A stretch of 64,000 bases of DNA from Lingula anatina (Eukaryota > Brachiopoda > Lingulata > Lingulida > Lingulidae): positions 128,201 to 192,200 of the forward strand of contig NW_019775829.1 in NCBI RefSeq assembly GCF_001039355.2, written 5' to 3'. Of the stretch, positions 13,201 to 26,500 are shown piece after piece. A program made the translations under genes and the position numbers. The notes beneath the pieces are model-generated. The model was not told the DNA's origin. It searched no databases and saw only the letters and a program-made list of their open reading frames with translations. Position 1 is the stretch's first letter, and every line of letters begins with the position of its first letter.

Positions 13201-16200
13201 TACAGCAGAAGAACAGGACAGACACAGCAAGAAGAGGACAGTGTCAGACTCTCAAGCTCCAGCCTTGACTGAGATGACTCAGACACTCATTGAGGTGATT
13301 CCACTCATTTTGTTGTTATTTATGCATAAATACATATGAATTTATATATTTATACATACAACTTGGGTTAGACTGTTTAAGACTAAAACTGCAGTTTGAA
13401 TTATAGGTTTATATAGGTTTGTCATTGAAGTACCTGCATTTCCTCTGTTTTTTAGACACTGCTTACCATTGCCTCCAATATGCTGCTGGTGGGAGTTTGC
13501 GACAGAGAGTTCATATCAAGACTGGTGGAAATTGGAACAGGACTTCTGCATACTGGTAATTTTTCAGAATATGTGCACACAGAAAGTAAGACTTCAGACA
13601 ATATTTTTTAATTAATATGTAGAATTGTTATAGTAAAGCAGAATGCAGAATTTCCCCACTCTGAAAGAAAAAAAATGTTGCTGATAATTGACTTTTTCCT
13701 CAGTTTTTCCCCTTCCTAAGATAATCTATTAGATATGGACTTAGAAAGTGAATAATTATCATTTTTTCATGCAGAGCGCAGCACATTCTTCCTGCCACTG
13801 ATATGTAAGCTGTTGTACCAGATAACTGAGCACTTCCAGTCCCAGGAGGAGGAGGAGGAAGGGGCGGGGTCCAGGGAGCCGGATGAGGGTCTGGGCCAGG
13901 GTACGACTGACCTGGTACCAGTACTATTGAGCACTTTGGTACAGACTTTCGCCAAATTGGTGCACCATGATAAGACAGCAGCTGAGAAGGTACAGACAGT
14001 ACTGTTACTGTTAAATGTTCATTAATGTTATCAGTTAAACAAATATTAAGTATTCTGACTTAACAAAACCTGAGATATTTTTGTCCATAATGCCACTATC
14101 CAAGTCCTTTCCAGTGTCTGCAGGCTTAAATGTTACATTTGCTGTCACATTTAGCTTTTTCCCCACTGCCAGAGAAAGCTCTAATTTTAGAAATCCAACA
14201 AAGTCATGAATGTTATCTTTTATCATTTTACTGTTGTTTCAAGGTCCTTCCCAGAATCAGACAGCCATTGACTGAAGTCCTGAAATCCTTCCATCGCCAG
14301 AGACCTGGCAGGGCAGACGTCAGCCGTGATGTCATGGCAACCATCATGGCTGCCGTGCTTGCGGAAGTGACCAATACAATTAAACAGGTATTTTTTTTTG
14401 CATATCTACACTTCAGCTTGTGATTTTCATAGGATAGATGTGAAAAGTCTTAAGTTCTTTTATTTTGCTGTACCATTTTCTATAGGAAAATAACTCAAAT
14501 GATTTATAAAATTAACCAAAATGCTGCTAATGCATATCAATTCAGCTGTCAAAAGAAGAAGTTATATTCCATTTGATAAACAGTTTAGTTTGATACCTGT
14601 GTCTGCTACACTTCACATTACGAGGAATGAGGGGGCCACCTGTAATCTCTGGATATGGAGAGAGAGACAATTTAAAAATGTATTTGTTTTATCAATATTT
14701 CTTTTTCTAATACCCCACAGGAACAAGAGGTGTCAGAATACGAGGGTCTGCACCAGCTTCCTATGCTGTCTGCTTTCCTGCTCACTGCTGTTAACAAGAA
14801 GAGTGGAATGGTCAGGTACAGAAGTTAATTTTTATCATATATCGTGTAAGGAATATCAACCATGGTGTTCGTGCCTAAAATACACTTTTTTGTACCCATA
14901 GCATCAGAGCTTCATCTTGTCAGATTGTTCATTGTTTTTCTGATGTAAAATTTACTTTGTATTTGGGGTGGTTTCAATTTTCTCTGTTGTAATTGATTCC
15001 ATTTACTATGAAAAATGAATTTCCATTAAAAGTTACACTTACAAAATTGTATGTATAATTGGTAACTTTTATGAAGATGATAAAACATTAAAACATTTCA
15101 CTTGCAGAATTTTTCTGGAAGAACTTTACCATTGTTTGGACAGTGAAGCTATACAAGATATCTTTGGTCTTGCTTCAGCACTTCAAATTTTAGCAGTCTT
15201 CAGCAGAAGTATGTGTATACTGATTTTGTTGACTTTGGCACTGTGTATTTAAGCAAAATGCTAAGCATATTGTCAATTATTGTTTAAGCAAATGTAAATT
15301 CTATATTTTTTTTATTGACAGAAGTCTCACAAATCTGGTCCTGGATTTGGATTTGTTAAAAAAATTATCCAGCTGCTTAGCTGAAGGAAATAAAATCCTA
15401 GAGAGAGATCAAACCAAGTTGATAGGATATTACTTACAGTTCTTGTTTCAGTTTTTTAGATATTTTTTGATTTTCTGTTATTATATTGGTATTAAATTTT
15501 TTTAACTGAATTAGTTGGAAGACATTCCTTTCTGAAATTTGACCAAGGCCCCATAAATGTGTTGGCTTTTTCAAGTTCTAATATTCATATTATGGTGGTA
15601 TCAAATAGTACACAGTTTGAATATGAATTTGGTTGATATCGTATTTAATATAAATTTAAACTGGAATGTGTTATTTTAGTTTTACTGATTCATAAAGATT
15701 AGTATATTGACACTTTTATCATTTATTTATTCTCTATGTTATTGCAGTTAAGCCAGGTGAAGATGGCCTAAAGAACTCAATCACAGCTCTACAAGTTCAG
15801 TTGCAAAGGTTGCCTGTATTAGAAGAAGAGGGAGAGTCTCCAGAAAGGTCAGGGTTCAAAGTGATCATGATGCTTTGTGCAAAAATGTTTATAATCAATT
15901 TACAAGTGTAGCATTGAGAGTCCCTGTTGTTGTAGTAATGTTATGAATATAGAATATGAATATGGAATGCTTTATTATTTGCTGAGAATGAAAAGATATT
16001 TGGAATCTTGGACAGGATTTCCCAGCTTCCGAATCAGCAGTTTATCAAAAGTATTTTAATCCCAGAAGATCTGCATCATTGTTTTTACTTCATATGCCCA
16101 CAGCAACTTTACAGCATTATTACTGCTAAGCAGCTGATAAGTTGGGGCAGACAACTTTTGGAGTTCACTGGTTTTCAAGCATTCCTCAGCTATTTCATTT

Positions 16201-16517
16201 CAGATTCTGGAGCTACATCCATAGTGGCAAGACTTTGGATCGTCTGGAGTTTTCATTTCAAAGTTTGACTGAAAACAGTACTGAACTTTGGGATGGAAAT
16301 TTTCCAGCAAATAGTTGCTAGATTGTATCAATTTTGTCCAAAAATATTAATATATAAATAAGATAAATGGAAGTTCCTGCATTATAAACATCTCTTTCAA
16401 TTTCTTTGCATAAAAAAAAGGTTCTAATTCCGTTTTCCCTCTCCTTCTAGACACCTGTACAACAGCAGCAAGACAGTCCTGAAGTCTTGCATGCAGCAGG
16501 CTGGGATGGTGGCTTAA
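4275..16517 (+). CDS. NCAPG2: Condensin-2 complex subunit G2 (NCAPG2/CAP-G2), complete
   Basis: HEAT-repeat subunit of condensin II, which compacts mitotic chromosomes in the nucleus. Twenty-seven exons join in one frame to 1177 aa (human about 1143): 4275-4352, 4895-5047, 5484-5598, 5832-5989, 6394-6528, 6921-7015, 7309-7378, 7641-7733, 7973-8065, 8267-8392, 8697-8876, 9138-9290, 9685-9907, 10235-10353, 10764-10949, 11186-11256, 11575-11758, 12063-12233, 12477-12593, 13103-13294, 13456-13555, 13775-13989, 14244-14387, 14721-14815, 15108-15208, 15748-15847, 16451-16517. Family blocks include IYFRAWRVAAG (about residue 253), EYFHQQKKQKGVDEMLLRLY (about 302), VRVAFMEMLLKVKGMRA (about 465), ARRFYQYAHCH (about 550) and the C-terminal LYNSSKTVLKS. 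The condensin-II G2 domain spans roughly residues 210-370. An acidic EDEEEEK-type run precedes residue 598. Two exons follow AAG rather than CAG acceptors. The ATG at 4275 is the first in frame and matches the family's short N-terminus. Confidence 0.95.
4733..4754 (+). repeat. poly(A) run in NCAPG2 intron 1
   Basis: A run of about 22 A bases. No adjoining retroelement body was recognised. Confidence 0.85.
5010..5245 (+). repeat. Degenerate tandem repeat containing NCAPG2 exon 2 donor
   Basis: The end of exon 2 plus its 5' splice site (GGAGGAGGAAGAGG...GTATGATATGCTG, donor at 5048) is repeated about 93 bp downstream (GGAGGAGAAAGGGG...GTATGACATGCTG, second GT at 5141) and more weakly near 5215-5240. 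The second copy is a decoy donor. Using it would add 93 nt whose first two codons are GTA TGA, an immediate stop. Confidence 0.75.
9110..9137 (+). other. AT-rich intron end before NCAPG2 exon 12
   Basis: The 3' end of a short intron; the TTGTTGTAG acceptor defines exon 12. Listed because this acceptor lacks a long pyrimidine tract. Confidence 0.4.
12951..13133 (+). repeat. Two-copy tandem repeat spanning the NCAPG2 exon 20 acceptor
   Basis: 12951-13037 and 13049-13133 are direct copies, each running from GCATGTGTGG through an ACACAG acceptor into the first ~30 bases of exon 20. Copy 2 is the true exon start (GAC AAT GCA GAC CAC...). Copy 1 encodes the related NNSDHKAVTV after its own acceptor but then reads GGA ATG TAA. 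It is therefore a decoy 3' splice site, or a fossil of a partly duplicated exon. Confidence 0.85.
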
Positions 16518-17335
16518 TGTTAGGCTCTGTACTGAACACATCACAGGTTATCTAGTACAGGGAGTATTGCATGCTTTCTGCTGTGGTGGTCCTTCATCTG
16601 TGTAGACTGCTTCACCCAAGAGACATGAGACACTGGGGAACAAGTTGTAGTTGAAGGCCCACTTACCACTGATGATCATGATGTGTATAGAGTCATTTAG
16701 TTGATCAATAAGCAATACAGGTACCTGGCTGTAGCCTGTATTATAGAGTAACTATGTAATGAAATTGAAGTGGCTGGCTGCTGAGTAGAATTCTATCTTT
16801 AATTTATATAACATTCAATAAAAAATGCTAGCAATATTATATTGTATATAGAAGAACCAGATAGTATGGGGTTTCAGAGGATAGAGAATTTAGATTTAAT
16901 CTTCTGAGACTTTATGGTAAAATCTGGACTAAGGACTTGAAAAACATGACAGTTTACATGTCAAGTTCTGGCATCTAAAAGGTTTCCACATGTGCATTTT
17001 GTTAAATTATAAAAGAACATGATGTTATTCACAGAATTATGTAAAAATTACTTCTGAAAATGGATAATGTACCAAGCTTGGTAATCGTTATTTAGGAAAG
17101 CCATTTGTATTGTTGTTATTGCTTTCGTACTCACTTGACCAACAAACATTGTCAGTGATTAGGAAATGTTGTTTCATAACTAAATGACATTATTTTGACA
17201 TTTTAAATTTATGAAAACTTAAAATTTTATGATGCAAAGATATGAACTGATATTTAGTCTTTAATTCATAGGAAAATGTTGCATAGCTGAGGTTGTGACA
17301 GTGAAATGTGCTGAAATAAATCAGTTGTAAAACGT
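16518..17335 (+). other. NCAPG2 3' untranslated region
   Basis: Follows the TAA at 16515-16517. AATAAA polyadenylation hexamers occur at 16817-16822 and 17315-17320; the second is followed by a GT/T-rich stretch and is the more likely main 3' end. No other coding content was seen. Confidence 0.55.
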
Positions 17336-20300
17336 ACTGAATTCGTTGTATTTATTATTCCTTGTTGTACAGTAAATTAAGAGGTCTGATGTGGCAGTTA
17401 TGTCATTAAGATGTCACCACTGTTCAAAGCACCTGCTTGGTTCCTAGAACTACTTGTGCATACACACTGTACATGGACTATAATTGAATCAAATCAACAT
17501 TACAGTGGAGTTATTAAAAGTCGATACATTTAAGTTGTACCTTGGGAATTGCTTATTGAGTAGCACAGTGATGCTATATAAATTACTCAACATTGAATAC
17601 AAGCAAATTGCATGTATCATTCAACTACATGTACATAATGTAAAGCTCTTAACAAACTCGTACATTGTATTGTTCTAATACATGTATATGCTGGATCTTT
17701 TAAAGTTTTGACAGACTGATCTAGCATTTGGCCACCACTGAAAAAAATTTTTGGTAGCTGTTACATCAGTTATCTCTGAGCCTTTTTGAACAAATGAATG
17801 GCAAGAGTATATATGACCTGGAATTGGTGACAGATCGTATGTACTTATAAATTATAACCGCGAGGATCCATTGGTCTGTGCGGAAATCTGAGGTACACTT
17901 ACACATGCTGTTAATTCACCTTTAACGTCTTACATTCTACTTAAAATTTCAAAGCAATATACTATACCTTGCATAATAATAATAATAATAATACACCTTA
18001 CATACATGTATCACTTCAGTTCTGTGAAATGAATATTTTCACCGACTGCTGTATATAAGAGTAAGATCACACTAGCATGGCAAATTTTAGTCAAAGGCCA
18101 GACGTACTATTTACTAGGCTTTTGAAAATATAAGGCATTTTACCTTTTTGGAGGAATTACACAAATAATTTAGTTCATAAGATTGATTTAGCTTAAATTA
18201 TCAAGCACTTTTGCAAAAAGGAATTCTGTGCTACTGTGAACCAATAAGAGCAAGCTGACTCAAAGTAACTGGACACATGTTGACAACATGGTAGTTAAGT
18301 AACACTGGCAGCACTTTTCTAGTTAACATGAGAGGTAGCAACAAGTGACCATACAATTCCCCCCAAGGGTTGACCACATTTTCAACAAATTGAGCAACCT
18401 AGATAATAGGACACAATAGAATTAAGTTTACCAAAAATTTGTACTTATAATGATGAACTTTGAGAACTATTTCTGCTCACTTTTAGAATTAAATGCAATT
18501 CAAGCAGTAAATTAACTGCTTATGTACAGAATAGTTTAATATAAACCTTATTTGCAGACAATATAGCCCTATCATGATTAATATACAGAATGACTATTAT
18601 TTGAATAATTTGCTTGTGCTCAAGAATTTTACTGTTATTTTCCTTTGAGTAAAAATGCACAAGCATAAGTGCACATTATTAACTACATACTGTGCTATAA
18701 AGTTCCTAACCTGTCGTAAAATTTCCCCATGAAGTGCCCACAGCCATATCGTGAACATTGAGTATTTGATTTTCAAATCCAACAAAATCAACTGCCTGTT
18801 TACTGCAATGAAGGGCTAAAATTAGGGCTTACTAACACCTAAAATCTGATACTCTATATTATCTAACAACACATCTACATGAAAACCTTTGAGGCAACTT
18901 AAATTTTATTACTATCCCAAGTGCTAAATGAGTCCCAAATTACTGGCAAGGGTGATTACATGTAGTTTGATGCAAGTAAGTTATATGCGATATCGTTTTG
19001 AAAAGCTCATCAAGCCATGTCTTCTTTATAATATCTTCATACAGATATTTCATCATAGTCACAATATAAGCCAAAAAATACAATAAAATATCCTTTTAAA
19101 TACTTTTTTTACAATGCTGAAGGTTAAGTAGTAACAAGTACTCTAAGCATAAATACCTGCAGATCTTCAATCAAGGTATCTCTTCTCTTTTTTTTTTTTA
19201 ATTTTCAACGAAGTGCAACTTTAATTTTGAATGTTAACTCCACCAAAACCTCACTTCTGCTCCGATTTGCTCTAGAACAATGCTCTGTGCAGCAATTGGG
19301 CCTGCTTAATGTTTTTTTACACTCAACAAAAACCTGAAATTCAAACTTCTTTCCCCATTTTCATGCCACAATATTAACTGCGAAGTCAGCATTTTAAAAG
19401 GGGTTCTCCAACACAGATTATATGATGTATATGCTAACTCATACCAACTAACCTAATAAAGATTTGCCAAATCTCTATGATTTTAAACATTACGCAAAAT
19501 ACAAAAGCTGCAGAAAATTTATCTATACTACACTTATATAAAATGCTTTAATTTGTACACTACTTTAAATCAAAAGGCATCCATCTTTTTTTCTCAATTA
19601 TTACAGTAAACATGTAATTCAGAAATTTTATGCAATGACAGTGCTGTTGTATTGGCAGTGATTGAGGGCAGGCATAAAATAATGCAGTTAATTAGTCTTT
19701 TTGAAATAAAACTTCTAAAATAAATACCTATCCTATTAGGCTTAACAAGATTTTTAAAAAACCCTAAAATGCTGTTTCTGCAACAAGCTATTTTTCTTGT
19801 ATTCAAGATGTAATTAAAACTTTTGTAAAGAACTGAAATCATTTCCATAAGTTGGGTAATGTGGCTTGCATGTTAAGCAAACTCTGTATTATTCACTCAA
19901 AACAAATACATATTGTAAACTCCCACCCACCCTATAATTTACTTCTACAAAAAGACCAACATATCTGGGAACAAAGCCTTTCCTGATTTCTCCGCATTAA
20001 GAGATATTACTGCAAACCTGCTATGGCACATTGTACAATTAAGTTTTAAAGTATATGGAAGCAAAAAAAACTTCATTTGATTTTAAACCTACAGCATGTA
20101 ATACTTGCATGGTTGCACAATGAACTACAACTTTAAAAAAATGACATTTTGTTAAAATGTAGTATGTTCTACATTTGAAAGTATGTTTCAATTGATGTGT
20201 AACAGAGGTTAAAGTTTTTGTGAGGTAGTTCTATAAAATTTCTTGAAAATTTTCAAATTTATAAAAACTGAATACAGGTAAGAAAAGTGTAAGGCTTCAA

Positions 20301-21119
20301 CACACTGCTTAAGAAGGGAAGAGAATTATTATAATGATAAAAGTTGGAGTAAGCTTTTTGTTTTGTTGTATAAATAAGCAAGGAATCTATTTAAATTCCT
20401 TGCAGATTTTACCTTAGAATTTAGAGGTAATGTTTAATTAATATTTAAAAATAAGAACATTTTTGTACTGAACAATGTCCTCTTTATGCAAAAACAAGCT
20501 ATTCTGAATGATATGCTTAGGTTAAGTCAGGTCATTCTGCCTGCAACAAGTAAAAGTCACCTCATGCAACCTGCCGCATGGTCCTGATACTTGAGCAATC
20601 TGGCATCTAGTACTCATCAACCCGCACTGAACCAACGTGGTGACTTAAGGTTCAACCCAACACGGACAAAAACACGCAATGTGTGGTGAAGATTGTGAAG
20701 ACCTAAACCGCCAGCAGTGGTGTGACAGGCTGCTATGATAATGATGATGATGTTCAGAAGACTGGTTGTATGGTTGCCAAAAACTACACAAGTTTAACAC
20801 ACTCATTTCACTAAAATAACTATTTTCATTTGGGAATAACAGTTAAAATGTCTTAAAAAGCATTCTATTCAATTTCCTTCTCAAAATATCTAAAATTGAG
20901 AATAAATGAAGGTCTTAAAATTTTAATATCTAGCACTCAATATACAAATAAACCCGTACAGTGTATAGATAGAAAAAACTACCATATAAGATATATAATA
21001 TATGATGAATATTGGCCTATATAAATTGAGTGAATATTTTATGGCATTAAAATTATTGCATTCTAGCTCCTGCTACATCTTCTAAAACAATTATAATTTA
21101 ATTAATGAGGAAAAAAATT
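17336..21119 (-). other. Intergenic DNA and probable 3' UTR of the minus-strand regulator gene
   Basis: No convincing ORF or exon. The part next to 21119 must be the 3' UTR of the minus-strand gene. AATAAA on the minus strand (TTTATT as written) occurs at 18905-18910, so a long UTR is possible but its true end cannot be fixed from sequence. An (AAT)n run lies at about 17973-17992. Confidence 0.45.
20530..20755. repeat. Candidate interspersed (SINE-like) repeat
   Basis: A block of higher GC content than its surroundings, containing GGTTCAACCC (similar to a Pol III B box) at about 20650 and ending in a TGATAATGATGATGATG simple tail. These are features of short interspersed elements. No A box or target-site duplication was convincingly found, and no second copy is in the window. 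Confidence 0.3.
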
Positions 21120-23557
21120 TCAATTGCTTTCCATATCCTTGATGTTCTCTCCCAGTTCCTTCCCCACTTCCCCACTATTATTGCTCCCATACAGAGCTCT
21201 CTTTAATTCCTGAGCCTGAGATAGGAGGCGCTGATGTCTCTGTCTCTCTATATCCAAACACCGGAGATTTTCCCTCTCCTGTTTCTGCAACTCTGCGATA
21301 TAGTCTGTAGAAAGCTCGAGTATTGTCGCTTGAAACATGGTCCTACCATATCGCATTTCTGGAGGTAACAGTTGCTTCAGGTACGACATCACACACCCCA
21401 TCTCGTGTCGAATTTGCCTGGATCTCAATATGGCCTTCCCGCGGTCTCTAGGGCGGTGAATAAATGAACGGTTTGTGCGACGGTCGGTAATCTCATCATC
21501 AGAGGCAGAGTCTAGAGTGCCACAAGAGGTAGAGCTGTTGACGTGGGGCACGTCCAGACTAGACGAGGAGGAACTGATGGTATTCTGTAAGAAGGAAGCG
21601 TAGGTCATGTACTGTGACAGTTGAGGGGACTGCGGTCTCTGTATGGCAGATGTCCCAGCAACCTCTGACACCTGCCCAGTGACACCATGTTGATGAGGAG
21701 AGAGGGAATTCTTGGAGCTCCCCAGCTGCCTCTGTGTACTGGATACAATGGCACTGTCTGCACTACGTGGCAGCGATGACGTGATTTCCTTGGATTCTGA
21801 AAGCTGGTGTTTCACAGACCTACAGTTACTTGAGGACTTGCCAGGAGGTCGTCCTCTGCCTCGGGGCCTGCCTCCAGGTGGTTTGTTCATGTTGTTCATA
21901 TTGTTCAAAACATGATTGGGGAAGGTGAAAGCCAGCGGATTGCCAGCTTGTAAGGCCCACTGCTGGTAGGCAAGTGCCGCCATGTGGGGATAATTCTCAG
22001 GCTTTAACAAATTCTCAGGTTTTAACATGGTCTCAACCATTTCATGGTTAACAGTGACTTTACTTGCGTCTCGCTCCTCTTTTCGTTTCACAGGTTTTGA
22101 TAAATCTAATGGTCCATCCTCCTGTGGCCATGTGTTATTATAATCCCTGAACTGGCCAAGTCTTGCCTCCCGTTTAGGTACTACTGAGGTAGATACTGGT
22201 AGCTTGGGTGGGATGGTCAAACTGACTGGTTGACCCAAAGACCAGTCCTCCTTAGAAAACTGACCATTGCTGCCCCCTGTGTAAGAAATATCAGGGGGAG
22301 AATGGGTTGCAATCTCCCTATCTTTGCCATCAAACTTCACAAGTTTGGGGATTGCTCCATGCAGTTTTTGTTCCTCCTGCAAGCAGTTTTCCTGAGCCTT
22401 CTCCTCTTTTTCTTCAGCAACATCTACCACCTCTTCAATGTTGACTGCCACCTCATACGAGTCTTCTAAAAGTTGAATGATTGGAGCCTTCAGGAACTTG
22501 AGTTCTACATGGAATAAATCCTGCTTCACATGGTTCATGTACAGCTGGTATGCAAAATGACCTGGAGAGAAAATAATATTTTACATATTATTATTCTGTG
22601 CGCGAATTATTTAAATATTCACTGAAAACTTTTTGAGTATTAGAATACATGTATTGTTGGCTAGAAATGAAGACTTCTGTCACTTGAGAGGCAGAAGTCA
22701 AAGGTAAAAACACACAGTATTCAATACTGGTGAATCTGATATCTTTTCTGAAGATATCCTCAAACACACACAGTGATAAGTTGGTGATAATTCACACCCG
22801 GATTATCATCTGTTCACAACTGGGCAGGTTTTGCACAATGTTTTCACCACTGATTCTTCTGACATGTTCATATTTTTAACAACAGAAGAGTACACTATTT
22901 AATTATTTCGCAGTTTACATGTAATAGTAAAATAGTCCTACATGACAATTCTTTCAAATATTAACATTCTCTGGAATCTCAAAAAAGCAAGCATTTTTGT
23001 TTTTTCGTTTTCTTCAGACAAAATGAATTTTAGCTACTGGTGATACCATGTCTTCATACTTATCAACCACAATAAAAATGAATCAGTTTTTAAAATAAAA
23101 AAAAACTTAATAGACAAACGGGGTTAAAACAGAAATCATGGAATGGATAATGAAGTTTCAAAGTTTTAATATCATAGGTGTGAATAATTTTAGTCACAAT
23201 GCTATCAATAACAAAATTCACTTCACTTCCATTTAAAAAAGAAAATTCCTGCTTTGCCTTCAGATTAATATCTTAAGTACTTACAGACTTGGACATATGA
23301 TAATAATGCCTCACTACACAACCATCACCATTTATGACTTGTAGTAACATCTTCACCTCGTCCTGGCTAAAAGCAAGTGGAAGAGAAAGTGAAAGTGCCT
23401 CACCTTCCTGATCAGCCGCCACAAACTTGCAGTGTTCCTGCTCCGCTAGGGCCAGCCATGCTTTGAGTGCCTTGTAGGGCAGAGAGAGCTTCAGCTTGGA
23501 CAGAGGGGGGAGTGGCTGGGTTCCATCATTCCTAACAGAGTCCGTCATGGTTACCAT
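21120..23557 (-). CDS. Unrecognised nuclear regulator with PLDLS motif, AT-hook and HLH-like C-terminus
   Basis: Two coding exons: 23557-23285 (ATG at 23557, 91 codons) and a 1.4-kb exon ending at the stop 21122-21120. The second exon starts at 22544 (phase-compatible with a GTAAGT donor after 23285) or at 22561 (better acceptor, needing the weaker GTACTT donor four bases later). The product is 565 or 572 aa. Exon 1 has LSKLKLSLPYKALKAWLALA, an uncharacterised compact region. Counting from the Met at 22538, exon 2 has an acidic stretch (30-60), PLDLS at 143-147 (a CtBP-type corepressor motif), GRPRGRGRPPG at 223-233 (AT-hook), Ser-rich linkers, and at about 365-450 a basic segment, a helix-loop-helix-like region (MSYLKQLLPPEM...TILELSTDYI) and a coiled coil. 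The basic segment lacks the E-box-binding ERxRR pattern. A chromatin-associated corepressor is inferred; the family is not recognised. Confidence 0.75.
22562..23284 (-). other. Intron of the PLDLS/AT-hook gene
   Basis: About 720 bp without a supported exon. The acceptor has a good pyrimidine tract (TTTTCTCTCCAG). Phases do not match between the best donor and the best acceptor, so a missed micro-exon of length 3n+1 cannot be excluded. Confidence 0.5.
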
Positions 23558-23567
23558 GTGCTGTCAG

Positions 23568-26500
23568 CTGAGAATGAAGAAAAAATGAAAGAGTGAACAC
23601 TGATAGATAGTTTCATTTCTGTCTCTGTGTAATTAATTATATCACATTTCACTATGGCTATTAACCATTCACGATTTATATCAGTTGGACGGCAAATGAG
23701 CATATTGGCAAATGAGTAAATCAACTGAACTGTAATTAAGCATCTGAAATATTCTTTTGTAATAAAACAGATAAAACATTTAAATGGCTACAGCATCATA
23801 GAAAGATCATGTTAGACCTTTTAAAATTGATATACACACTTGTTGTTAGTGCAACCATGATTTAAATTCAAAGTTAATTTTGTTAAATTTGTCAATGGTT
23901 GTTTCACAACTGAAAAATAAATTTATTCTATAAAAAAGGTGTTTCCTGACGATCAGTCAAAATCACTTACAATATCACCAAGCCACAGGTAAAATAAAGT
24001 AGGCTATTATGATACACAATGAACACCTGAAACCATCAGGCCACACAGGTGAGTTACTCAAGTCATATCTGCAAGAGATATAAGGTCATCATAACCTCAT
24101 TCCTATTTCTGAACCTATAAAACCACGTAAATTTATTCCACCTTTTTAGAACTTAGTAAACTGAAGCATCCAGAAAGGCAATATTCCCAATATCAAATTA
24201 ATGCTAATTCAGAAGCTGGAGAACAAAAGGTGAACCATCATGGCCTGCCAATTCCACAAGACATGCACAATGCAGACACGCAACAGATGCATATGCATGG
24301 GCTGGATACTCTGTACTTTAAACTATATTTAAACAGCAATTCTTAAGACATAAGTGTGTGTGTGTGGGGAGGGGGGGAGGGAGAGAGATAAACTAGGACA
24401 CCAATAACACCTAATAATGACAATCAAGGGCAATATGCCATGTTAATGTAGGCCTTGTGACATATACTACCCATTGTAATAATTTCTGTGAGGGTCCAAC
24501 TGCATGCATTTGACAGAAAAAGACAAACTGCTGCCTGAGAGCGTTTCACAGTAAGAACCGTCTTCAAATCAATAATTTCCAGAGACGTGGCGAGAAGCAT
24601 AACCGGGGAACAAGTCTCACAGCTGAGTTCTAATCAAACCGTGTCATGTGCTGTAGAATACAGTGCAGCATGATTATCAATAATATCGAATCTTATCACC
24701 GGCAGATAAGGGACATCAAGAAGATGGAATTTCTTTTAATTTCTTCTGTCTTTTCTTCTTGCCACTTCTCTCTGTGGAACCCAAGAATTTTCTAGGGAAA
24801 TGGGTGCAATCTGGGACTTTTTTTTTTTTTTTTTGTAGAATGTCCGTGGGTCTCAGACCAGTCCTATCATCCCTTATGGTAGGGGACAGGGATGACTCTG
24901 CTGCTTTGTTTTGGTAATGAAGGAGAACATCTGTTTAAAAGATTTAGTCTACAGGGAAATTGAGATCTCTTCTGCAGAATCAATTTAATGTAGAAACCAA
25001 GTTGAAAAGTTTGGTTTAAGAAAAAAAAGCTCTGCACTTGTTTGAGTATTTGGCAAATTATTTCAAAGCTGACCTGTTTCCCCATAGTGTCCAACCTGAT
25101 GAGACTCTTTGTGAGCTGCTACCTGCTAGGATGCAAGGATCTAATTGCAGTCAATATTAGACATAATTTGTTTGTGGCATTCATGAGCTGAAAAGTGTAA
25201 TGGTTGAATGACCAAATCAACCATTTTACATAACAAAAATGCTCTTTCAAGAAAACAAATATTCCAATTACTTTCCACAAAGAGCCATGTTTTTTCTTTC
25301 TTTATTCCATAAAAATTAAATTCCTCTTTGCATGTAACCATGCTCCAATAAACTTGACACTTTTTGAGAATGAAAAATAAAGGGGCGGTGGCGTGGGGGG
25401 GGGGGGTCTTTACCTGTTCCAGTTGGCTTGTTAACTTCACTGTCACATCCATTTACTTCAGGCCAAAGAGAAGCTCTGTCTTATCAATCATGAAGTACAC
25501 TAATTATACTGATAGGGACATAAATGTTTATATTTTCAATACTTTCTGATAACAAGATTTACTTTATCAAAAAGTTCAACTTAATAAATCAATATGTGTT
25601 TGTTTTTGCTTATCATCTGATTCCATAGTTTACAAATGACAGTTGTTTTGACCCTCCACTATGAAGAGGTACACGTAAATTTTCAGTAAAATCTACAAAT
25701 TACTGAAATTTTACTGTGCAGCGTTTAACAAATGCTCTATGACTCAACAAGTCCAACAGTTGTGAGCCTCTTGTACCTACGGCATATGAACCATGACGGG
25801 GCATGTGTTACAAAAAGGTTCAGCTTAAATTGCTTTGTGTCACTTGAACACGTTAGTCGCATTCTAGTCACATACAGAGGACTCAGGTAAGTACAGTGGC
25901 GGTGACACCAACGTGAATATATTGTATCCTGCATCACAGCCACCATCAATACTCACATACTATGTCACGGTACCATAGGCAAGATATGTGGTACAAGTAT
26001 ATGAATGATTTTCATCAGCTTTAACGCGGTTATATTGAAAAACACATTTACTGAGATACTCAATGTTGTTTTTTTCCAGTATCCCATCTTTCTGACACAA
26101 AGTACATGCAATGATGCAATAATAATAATTACAACAAAACTTATGATGAATTCCAGACGCAAGTTACTTAAAAGAACTTGGTGTGTGTATGTGTGGGGTT
26201 GTGGGTGGGGAAGGGGGTCGATCCCCCACCACCCTCACTCCCATACTGCCTAAATCCATTCATATAGCAAGTAGTTGCCTATGTACCCTTTTCTGTGTTC
26301 AGTAAGGTTTTATTCTAGAACTGTGTCACCACACAACTAAGCCATTCACAAAGGATATAAAAGTCTCAGGTGCTTTGGGGTCTCTCTGTAACTCTACCCT
26401 CCAACTGAGAGACCCCACTGTGCTTCAGATATTCAAATCCCTGGTCATTTACTAGTATATATTATTCTATTATAATGTTTTAAACCTAAAACAATTTACA

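Noticed and set aside
20690-20760. Possible tRNA gene suggested by a B-box-like GGTTCAACCC
   Set aside because: No cloverleaf could be drawn and no A box sits at the right distance; at most a tRNA-derived repeat.
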